Under the pieces are notes generated by a model, which did not search any database, was not told the origin of the DNA, and saw only the letters and a program-made list of their open reading frames with translations. The position numbers and the translations under genes were made by a program. From Chelativorans sp. (GTDB taxonomy: Bacteria > Pseudomonadota > Alphaproteobacteria > Rhizobiales > Rhizobiaceae), in contig NZ_JAPSLH010000037.1 in NCBI RefSeq assembly GCF_031180965.1, positions 1 through 34,905 on the forward strand: a stretch of DNA of 34,905 bases. Direction: 5' to 3'. Below, piece after piece: positions 21,736 through 27,868 of the stretch (within the stretch, counting starts at the first letter, position 1; every line of letters starts with the position of its first letter).

Positions 21736-23571
21736 CTAATCCGCTTTAACCTCTTCGAATATCTCCGGCCCCAGCACGATCCGGCCCTGGTAGGGCTCGA
21801 CCTTGCTGAGATCGATGTCGCCGCCGATCTGGATGGAGATGTGCGGCTGATACTCCGGCCAATCCCAGGACGCGCCTGCCTCGCGGATTTCGCGATTGCG
21901 CCACACCAGCTCGTTGGCCGTGATCAGCAGCGCGACATATCGGCCGTCTTCACCAAGCCGCTCTATTTGGCGCGGGCCGCCGACGGCGATTTCCAGCTTC
22001 TCCGACCAGGACGTGCCCACCTTGAACCAATCGACCGGCTCGCGGCTGTAGGCAATCGTGACGTGGAGGTCGGGGACGATGTCTGTGAAGCCCTGCGACT
22101 TGGCCCATCGGACGATTTCCGCTCGATTGAGCACATCGCGGCGCACATACAGCGTACGCGGAGCAGCATCATTTGCGGCGCGTTGCATCCGCTGAACAGG
22201 CGCAGGCAACGGCGCTACCGCCGCGGCAACATCAACTTCATCCTCCTCCTGCTCGGAAAGCCGGCCGTATTCGTCGATGGCCGCTTCCAGCCCAGGCAGC
22301 GAGCCGTCCTCAACGAAAGCGTTCACCAGCGCATCGCTCAGCGCATCAATAGGCATGAGAGGCTGGGACTGACCGTTCCCGGCGATCGCCCTCGCCGCGT
22401 CAGCCTTCAGCTTGAAGATGTCGGCCTTTTCCTTGTCTGACATCTGCCAGAGCGGCGCCCATTCGTAGTAAATGTCGGTCGGCCGACTGCCGAGCGCCGA
22501 GCGGATCAGCGCCTCGTCCATACGATGCATGGCGGGCGTCATGATGATCGACTGTTCTGACGAAAGCCGGTCGTAATAGTTCCGGAGGTCGCTCTCGCCC
22601 GTCGCGTTCATACCTGCGGGGGACTGCCCCAGCAATCGGGTCGCCGGAATATCGGCCGCACCGGAAACGATCTGCAGGAACCTGTCGAGCACGTCGGGCA
22701 GTGTGGAGAAATTCGCCGACTTGCTCTCGTATTCCTCTTCCTTGTCAAGCAACAGCGTGCCGTTGATGCCCTTGGCCGTGTTCGCGAGGGCGTAGCGGTT
22801 GATGATCTTATTCTGGTATTCATCTTTGCCCAGCGAGGCCATGAAATTGGGCACGCGGATGATGTCGATCTTGGCCTCGAATACGAGGCTGGCAATGTTT
22901 GCCGCAGTGCCGTCGGCCTGCTTGATCGCCTCCATGACCGACAGCAATACGCTATCGCCCCAGGCGAGATCACCACCTCCGATCAGATCGACGTCCGGTT
23001 GAGGATTACCAGAAAAGATCACTAGGCGGGACGGATGAATATCGACCTGAACCTTGTCTCCGGTGGTGAGCTGATAGACCTTCGGTCGGCCGTAGAATTC
23101 GCTCTCGACGTCTCGGTCGATCTCGCCAGCCTTCAACACACGGCGGGTGAGGACGGTGAGGTGGCGGATGCCTTGTTTCCTGACCCGCTCTACATCGAGT
23201 GGCTCGGCTAGATTCTGATCACCGGTGCCAATGTGGATAGCCGCACCGCCCCAAAGCCGCGCCTTTATCCTCGCCTCGAGCACCTTTCCTTGGACGTCGA
23301 GGCGCCGCTCTTCGGCTTCGATTGCCTCGATCTGGTTGGCCTCGGCCTGCCAGTCGCGCCACGCCCGCACGCTATCGAATGCCGGAATGTCAACAATCTT
23401 CCGCGGCAGCCAGGCACCGCGATAAGCGTTGAGCAGCTGCTCATCGGTTAGGATCGGCACGGCATAGTAGCTGCTCGCCGCCTTGTCCCGATCCGTCCCC
23501 ATCCGCGAGACGAGATTGGTCAGGTTGTCAGCGAGATAGCCGACGAAATTCACAACCGCGCCCATAGACAA
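21736..23571 (-). CDS. Portal protein (DUF1073) with C-terminal Acb1-like 2H phosphoesterase domain
   Basis: A 611-residue protein. Residues about 1-440 are the DUF1073 portal core (YYAVPILTDEQLLNAYRGAWLPRKIVDIPAFDSVRAWRDW region near the start, AWGDSVLLSVMEAIKQ, and GQSPAGMNATGESDLRNYYDRLSSEQ), which forms the dodecameric DNA channel. After an acidic, Pro/Ala linker (about 440-475), residues about 480-611 carry two 2H phosphoesterase motifs: HVT at 503-505 and HIS at 577-579. This is the Acb1 anti-CBASS fold, whose phage T4 member hydrolyses cyclic-oligonucleotide alarms. Whether the domain is active, or cleaved from the portal, is not shown here. Confidence 0.88.
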   Translation of the reverse strand: MSMGAVVNFVGYLADNLTNLVSRMGTDRDKAASSYYAVPILTDEQLLNAYRGAWLPRKIVDIPAFDSVRAWRDWQAEANQIEAIEAEERRLDVQGKVLEARIKARLWGGAAIHIGTGDQNLAEPLDVERVRKQGIRHLTVLTRRVLKAGEIDRDVESEFYGRPKVYQLTTGDKVQVDIHPSRLVIFSGNPQPDVDLIGGGDLAWGDSVLLSVMEAIKQADGTAANIASLVFEAKIDIIRVPNFMASLGKDEYQNKIINRYALANTAKGINGTLLLDKEEEYESKSANFSTLPDVLDRFLQIVSGAADIPATRLLGQSPAGMNATGESDLRNYYDRLSSEQSIIMTPAMHRMDEALIRSALGSRPTDIYYEWAPLWQMSDKEKADIFKLKADAARAIAGNGQSQPLMPIDALSDALVNAFVEDGSLPGLEAAIDEYGRLSEQEEDEVDVAAAVAPLPAPVQRMQRAANDAAPRTLYVRRDVLNRAEIVRWAKSQGFTDIVPDLHVTIAYSREPVDWFKVGTSWSEKLEIAVGGPRQIERLGEDGRYVALLITANELVWRNREIREAGASWDWPEYQPHISIQIGGDIDLSKVEPYQGRIVLGPEIFEEVKAD

Positions 23572-23617
23572 TTCCTAGCCGTTGCGATTTCCTCCTCAAA
23601 AGGAAGGGGAGGCATGA

Positions 23618-23887
23618 ATGCGCTATTTGATTGCGGTCGGGCTACTGCTGGCGGCGCCCAAGGGCGCGCAAGCAGCATACTGCAGTGAACCGTCAGCACC
23701 GTATTGCGCCGAGCAATATGGTGAGTTTGATGATGGGTATGAGTTCGAGCGCTGTAAGAGCGAGATGGAAAGCTACCGGGCCGACGTCGAGAGCTACCTT
23801 GATTGCCTTCGCGAGGCATCAGAGCAAGCCCTTAGCGAATACAACGATGCCGTCGAAAGCTTCAATCGGAGAGCGCGAGGTTACTAG
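23618..23887 (+). CDS. Small exported Cys-containing protein, plus-strand cargo
   Basis: An 89-residue protein with AGGAAGGGGAGG upstream. The first 20 residues are a Sec-type signal peptide (MRYLIAVGLLLAAPKGAQAA, cleavage after AQA likely). The mature part has four Cys (YCSE, YCAE, RCKS, DCLR), enough for two disulfides, and is otherwise acidic and helical. It is probably periplasmic. It lies between TerL and the portal on the other strand, and its stop overlaps that of TerL in CTAG. Receptor masking or envelope modification is a possible role; no family is recognised. Confidence 0.72.
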   Translation: MRYLIAVGLLLAAPKGAQAAYCSEPSAPYCAEQYGEFDDGYEFERCKSEMESYRADVESYLDCLREASEQALSEYNDAVESFNRRARGY

Positions 23888-25209
23888 ACGTTAGCCAGGG
23901 TGAATGTGGAGCCGTCGACCAGCAATTCGCTTAGCGCCCATACAAGCGCATCTGCCCGGTCAGGACTGCCCTCACCCGAGAACCCCTCCGGCGCGATCAT
24001 GCAGAGCTGGTCCTCGAGCTCAGCAAAAGAGCCGACATGCGAGACGCGGCCTTGCTCGTAGAGCGCTGCTACCGGCTCAGCCCGCGCCACCTTCCCGCGC
24101 GATGCCGTCACTTCCTTGAACGGCACGGTCGGCTCGGTGGTCCTGATGACGTGCTCGACCATCGCGCCGCCGAAGTTTCGCTCGGCGATGATCCGATCGG
24201 CGCTGAACTCGTGGAATGCGGAGACTGCCCTCTTCCCCCATCCGGCCGGTGACAGCTTGCAGGTGCGATCGGCCAGGACATAGCCGCGGCCGTCGATCCC
24301 CTTCCCTGCCACAACGATGCCGATGTCGTCGCCATCATCGGACTGCCCGCGCGTGCCGGAAGGGTCGATCGACACGACCACGCGCACCATCTCCGGCGCT
24401 TCCCGAACCCGGTGCTTGTCGATCTGGTCGCGCATCCAGAGCGCGCCCGGCAGATCATCGAGGATCTCGGCGTTCAACTCCTGCCGGCCAAGCCGTGTGC
24501 CCTCGTATTTCGAGACCACCTGCGTCAGGAACGATGGGGCAAGGTTTGCCCGATTGTCGAAGGTGCTACCCTTCGTCACCGCCGTTGTGGGCGACGCCAG
24601 AATCTCCTTCAGGACAGGTATTGGCCTCGGCGTCGTCGTAATGATCTGCTTCGGGCCATTTCCTAGCCGAAGCCCGAATTGCAGCTGATCCCAGGTCTCC
24701 CTGGCGTACCGCCATTTCGCAAGCTCGTCGCAGAACGCGGCGTCATGTTGCGGCCCTCGCAGCTGATCGGGTTCAACCGCATTGTAGAGTGTTGCGACCG
24801 CACCGTTAGGCCACGTCAGGCGCCTCTTGCTGGGCTCATAATGAGGCCGGAAATCAACCGGGTGTACACTCAGGATGCCGCTGTCACCCTCGACGAGGAC
24901 GTCACGCGCATCGGCAGCGGTCTCGGCGATGATCGCGATGCGATGGTGCGAGCCTGCAGCGAGCGGAGTTGGGCCGCACGCTATGGACCGTACCCACTCA
25001 CTGCCGCACCGTGTCTTGCCGAAGCCTCGCCCCGCGAGGACAAGCCATGTCAGCCAGTCCCCAGGCGGCGGCAGTTGGTTAGGCCTTGCCCAAAACGGCC
25101 AATGGTAGGCGAGATAAGCCCGCGTTTCCGGCGGCAGAGACTTAAGCGCCGCCTCCCTCTCCCGCTCGGGTAGCGAGGCGAGCAATTGCGCTGGTGAAGC
25201 GTTCTGCAT
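23884..25209 (-). CDS. Terminase large subunit
   Basis: A 441-residue protein with the full motor-nuclease layout. The Walker A is LVLAGRGFGKT (residues 57-66), the Walker B is HDAAFCDELAKW (D161, E162), and the coupling TTTPRP is at 191-196. The nuclease domain begins VVVSIDPSGT (D282). It packages DNA into proheads and cuts it at the ends. The start at 25209 overlaps the TerS end by 68 bases; a shorter start is possible but the N-terminus aligns. The portal gene follows, with a plus-strand insertion between. Confidence 0.94.
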   Translation of the reverse strand: MQNASPAQLLASLPEREREAALKSLPPETRAYLAYHWPFWARPNQLPPPGDWLTWLVLAGRGFGKTRCGSEWVRSIACGPTPLAAGSHHRIAIIAETAADARDVLVEGDSGILSVHPVDFRPHYEPSKRRLTWPNGAVATLYNAVEPDQLRGPQHDAAFCDELAKWRYARETWDQLQFGLRLGNGPKQIITTTPRPIPVLKEILASPTTAVTKGSTFDNRANLAPSFLTQVVSKYEGTRLGRQELNAEILDDLPGALWMRDQIDKHRVREAPEMVRVVVSIDPSGTRGQSDDGDDIGIVVAGKGIDGRGYVLADRTCKLSPAGWGKRAVSAFHEFSADRIIAERNFGGAMVEHVIRTTEPTVPFKEVTASRGKVARAEPVAALYEQGRVSHVGSFAELEDQLCMIAPEGFSGEGSPDRADALVWALSELLVDGSTFTLANV

Positions 25210-25720
25210 CCTCGCTCACCTTGTGCTCGTGCTCGATCGGGCCTCCGTTAGGACCGGAATGGCCAAGCTGCTCGCGGAAGGCCTGCACCTCCACATGCTT
25301 GCCGATAAGCTCGATGCGCTTGACCCGGTCCGAGAGTTTGATCTTTCGCACCAATCCGACCACAGCGCCCTCTGACCTGATCTCCTCGACATCCACGCCA
25401 GCAACGAGGCCTTTTCGCCAGACCGGAGGCCAGTCGCGCACCGGCTTCAGTGCGCCGTGCTCATCGTAGAGATCGGCAAGGTCGGCATCAGCCTCTTCAG
25501 CGAGGCGGCGCAGAACCCAGTCGGCGTCGATCCTGGTCCGCTCGGACCGAGCTGCCTGACCCTCAGCCACGGCGGCGGAAACACTAGCTTTTGCTAACAG
25601 CCGCGCGCCCTGCTCATTGGCGGTACGCGGGCTATAGCCGGCCCTGATCGCCGCCTGCGTCGCGTTGAGATCGATCAGGTACTCATCGACGAAGCGGCGC
25701 TGCTTGTCGGTGAGCGTCAT
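25142..25720 (-). CDS. Terminase small subunit
   Basis: A 192-residue protein with the Terminase_2 pattern: LTDKQRRFVDEYLIDLNATQAAIRAGYSPRTANEQGARLLAKASVS as the N-terminal helix-turn-helix DNA-binding part (described by segments), an acidic central helix region, and a C-terminal tail that would contact TerL (EHEHKVSEDAERFTSAI). It recognises the packaging site, which often lies in or near its own gene. It is the first packaging gene of the leftward block. Confidence 0.9.
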   Translation of the reverse strand: MTLTDKQRRFVDEYLIDLNATQAAIRAGYSPRTANEQGARLLAKASVSAAVAEGQAARSERTRIDADWVLRRLAEEADADLADLYDEHGALKPVRDWPPVWRKGLVAGVDVEEIRSEGAVVGLVRKIKLSDRVKRIELIGKHVEVQAFREQLGHSGPNGGPIEHEHKVSEDAERFTSAIARLATRAGEGGGA

Positions 25721-25847
25721 TGTTCCGGTCCGGATGTTTTGGGAAGTAGGCGCAAATCAGCACCATGACGAATGTGTAAGGGGTTTCTGGCAGAAAGGTC
25801 TAGTGGCCGAAGGTGAAGGGCGATTTCATTTTTTACCCTTTCTCCCG

Positions 25848-26483
25848 TCACAGAAACCGGAAGTGCATCGCGACGGCCCGAAGGTCCTGGTGCAGCACAG
25901 CAGCCATGTCCCGGTCAGATTGCCCGTGTTTGCGGGCGAGTGACGCCGCGGTCTCGCCGATGACGCAATAGGAGATCAGGCGTTCGGCGGAATAGCGACC
26001 AATCTCCCTGACGGCATCGCTCACCTTCTGCTGCGCGTCCAGGCGCGAATCGGACTTCCCTGCCGGGTAGCCCGCCATGGTACCGCGAAGAAAATCGGCG
26101 CTGCTGGCGATCGCTATGCCGGCCCGTTCCCAGAGTTGGGCGAAATGACTGCCGGCATGGTAGAGCGCCGATTGCTTGTCCCGGCCGTAGCGCCACTCAA
26201 ACGTCCCTGGCCTGGACCGCACGGCCTGCACAAGTGTCCTGGCGCGCTGGCCCTGCAGGTCTCGAACCTTTACGCTCGAGACCTTCGCCCCCTCCTTGCC
26301 GCCATCCTCGCCAATGAGACGCGCAACGCTTCGTTGCTCGCGACGAAGTTCCCGCTGTGCCGCGGCACGGTCGACAGGAGTTCTCTCAGGCGAATTGAGG
26401 ACGAGGCCCCGGCATTCTCGCCTGGCCTTTAGATCGATGCGCCTTCCGCCATCGATGCGAATGGAGGGTAATTTCTTTTCCAT
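25848..26483 (-). CDS. DUF6456-like protein, possible late regulator
   Basis: A 211-residue basic protein. The N-terminal half is very Arg-rich and likely disordered. Residues about 95-205 resemble DUF6456: SALYHAGSHFAQLWERAGI, DAQQKVSDAVREIGRYSAERLISYCVIGE, and a closing helix-turn-helix-like stretch (AASLARKHGQSDRDMAAVLHQDLRAV). That part suggests DNA binding, which with its place just before the terminase genes makes a late-gene regulator plausible. The 347-base repeat region lies immediately upstream. Family assignment is by pattern and moderate in certainty. Confidence 0.65.
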   Translation of the reverse strand: MEKKLPSIRIDGGRRIDLKARRECRGLVLNSPERTPVDRAAAQRELRREQRSVARLIGEDGGKEGAKVSSVKVRDLQGQRARTLVQAVRSRPGTFEWRYGRDKQSALYHAGSHFAQLWERAGIAIASSADFLRGTMAGYPAGKSDSRLDAQQKVSDAVREIGRYSAERLISYCVIGETAASLARKHGQSDRDMAAVLHQDLRAVAMHFRFL

Positions 26484-26566
26484 GCGGCCTTTCCCAGGGT
26501 GGCGGACCTGAGGGAATGGCCACGGCAGGACGGGGATAGAGATACGGTTATTCGGGCGGAGGGGTC

Positions 26567-26585
26567 AACTGTTTCCACTGTTTCC
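26567..26585 (+). repeat. Repeat copy A of the GGAAACAGT iteron set (reverse orientation)
   Basis: AACTGTTTCCACTGTTTCC, two overlapping units in the reverse orientation. It is identical over 19 bases to copy C at 26742-26760 and the exact reverse complement of 26675-26693. It lies 84 bases upstream of the minus-strand gene at 25848-26483. Confidence 0.9.
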
Positions 26586-26665
26586 CGACTTCATATAACC
26601 ATCCCCATTTTGCACGTCATACAGGTTGTGCTACTCAACCTTTTCGGGAAAACCTGATTCAGGAT

Positions 26666-26693
26666 GGAAACAGTGGAAACAGTGGAAACAGTT
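26666..26693 (+). repeat. Repeat copy B: three tandem GGAAACAGT units
   Basis: Three head-to-tail GGAAACAGT units at 26666-26674, 26675-26683 and 26684-26692, with no spacer, followed by an extra T. It is inverted relative to copies A and C. Confidence 0.92.
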
Positions 26694-26741
26694 GATGATG
26701 ATTTTGATTTTAAAGGATATTTATAGCTGAACAGTTTCCGT
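26694..26741. other. AT-rich stretch between inverted iterons
   Basis: About 48 bases, strongly A+T-rich (GATTTTGATTTTAAAGG then ATATTTATAGCTGAAC), unlike the surrounding high-GC DNA. It lies between copies B and C, so it could be a duplex-unwinding element if this is a replication origin. It also contains one imperfect unit (ACAGTTTCC at 26731-26739) at its edge. No origin protein has been shown to bind here. Confidence 0.6.
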
Positions 26742-26760
26742 AACTGTTTCCACTGTTTCC
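26742..26760 (+). repeat. Repeat copy C of the iteron set (reverse orientation)
   Basis: AACTGTTTCCACTGTTTCC again, an exact copy of A. With the inverted copy B it can form a hairpin with a 19-base-pair perfect stem and a 48-base loop. Degenerate units follow at 26777-26784 (CTGTTTCC), 26792-26800 (GGAAACTGT) and 26802-26810 (GGAAACGGT), the last ending 20 bases before the DUF4062 gene start. Confidence 0.9.
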
Positions 26761-26830
26761 ATAAGCATTAGCTTATCTGTTTCCGGATTTTGGAAACTGT
26801 TGGAAACGGTGCCAATCGGAGAAATTCACC

Positions 26831-27868
26831 TTGTCGTATTCAGTTCGGTATCAGGTATTCGTCAGCTCCACGTTCACCGATCTAGTGGAAGAACGCGCTG
26901 AGGTAATTCAGGCAATCTGGGAACTAGATTGTATCCCCACCGGCATGGAGGCTTTTGTTGCTTCCAATGAGAGCCAATGGGACGTGATCAAGCGCGTCAT
27001 CGACGAATGCGATTACTACGTCCTGATTATTGGAGGGCGCTATGGCTCTGTCACCGGTGAAGGGATCAGCTACACCGAAAAGGAGTACCGCTATGCCAAG
27101 AAAATAGGAATTCCTGTGTTAGCGTTCGTCCATGCCAATCCGGATGAAATACCCTCGGGAAAGTCAGAACGTGATGAAGCATCAAGGAAAAAGCTCGAGG
27201 CGTTCCGTGCAGAAGTTATGAAGGATCATCCAGTAAGAAATTGGTCCTCAGCTTCAGAGCTCGGTGGCCTTGTGTCGAGATCCCTAGTGCGGGAAATGAA
27301 AGTTAGCCCAAGACCAGGTTGGATTCGAAATGATGGATCATCTCCAATCGCGCTACTAGAACAAATCAACAAGCTCACAGAAGAAAATCGTGAGCTTCGC
27401 AATGATCTTGAAAAGCAAATGATAGACATTGATGATGACACTTTGCAATCAGGATCTGACAAGATAACCTTGTCTGGATCGCGAAAAATAGCAACTCCAG
27501 GAAATTACTTTGGAAATACTGAGATGTGGACTGCCGATGTTTCTTGGGATGACATATTTCGCGATATTGGTCCGTCGCTAATCAACGAAGCAACTGAAGT
27601 CACGCTAAGAAATTTAATCGCTCGTTTCCACGTTTTCGACCCTGTCCCAAAAGGGCATACATTCAAAGGTGACGACAGAATCGACCTTGAAGTATGGAAT
27701 GAGATACTTATTCAGTTTCGCGCGCTGGGCTATATCGAGCAAGGCATTAAGAAGCGCGGCGTAAATGACCGGAATAGTTATTGGCGCATCACCCCAAAAG
27801 GAGATCGTCATCTTGTAAGTTTGCTTGCTCGACGCAAGAGAAGTACGGATTCAGAGCTTTTGGCTTAG
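26831..27868 (+). CDS. DUF4062-domain protein with coiled coil and winged-helix-like C-terminus, AT-rich cargo
   Basis: A 345-residue protein starting at TTG 26831 behind GGAGA. Residues about 5-100 are the DUF4062 domain (YQVFVSSTFTDLVEERAEVIQAI, then YYVLIIGGRYGSV and SYTEKEYRYAKKIGIPVLAFVH), a TIR/SLOG-like alpha-beta domain often fused to defence-type effectors. Residues about 175-200 form a coiled coil (LLEQINKLTEENRELRNDLE). The C-terminal 90 residues (VWNEILIQFRALGYIEQGI, SYWRITPKGDRHL) look like a winged helix. The gene is clearly AT-richer than its neighbours. It runs opposite to the phage genes and may be an exclusion or sensing gene; function is inferred. Confidence 0.82.
   Translation: MSYSVRYQVFVSSTFTDLVEERAEVIQAIWELDCIPTGMEAFVASNESQWDVIKRVIDECDYYVLIIGGRYGSVTGEGISYTEKEYRYAKKIGIPVLAFVHANPDEIPSGKSERDEASRKKLEAFRAEVMKDHPVRNWSSASELGGLVSRSLVREMKVSPRPGWIRNDGSSPIALLEQINKLTEENRELRNDLEKQMIDIDDDTLQSGSDKITLSGSRKIATPGNYFGNTEMWTADVSWDDIFRDIGPSLINEATEVTLRNLIARFHVFDPVPKGHTFKGDDRIDLEVWNEILIQFRALGYIEQGIKKRGVNDRNSYWRITPKGDRHLVSLLARRKRSTDSELLA

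Noticed and set aside
26567-26810. Repeats as a CRISPR array
   Set aside because: Units are 9 bases, tandem without spacers and in both orientations, so it is an iteron or operator cluster, not CRISPR.
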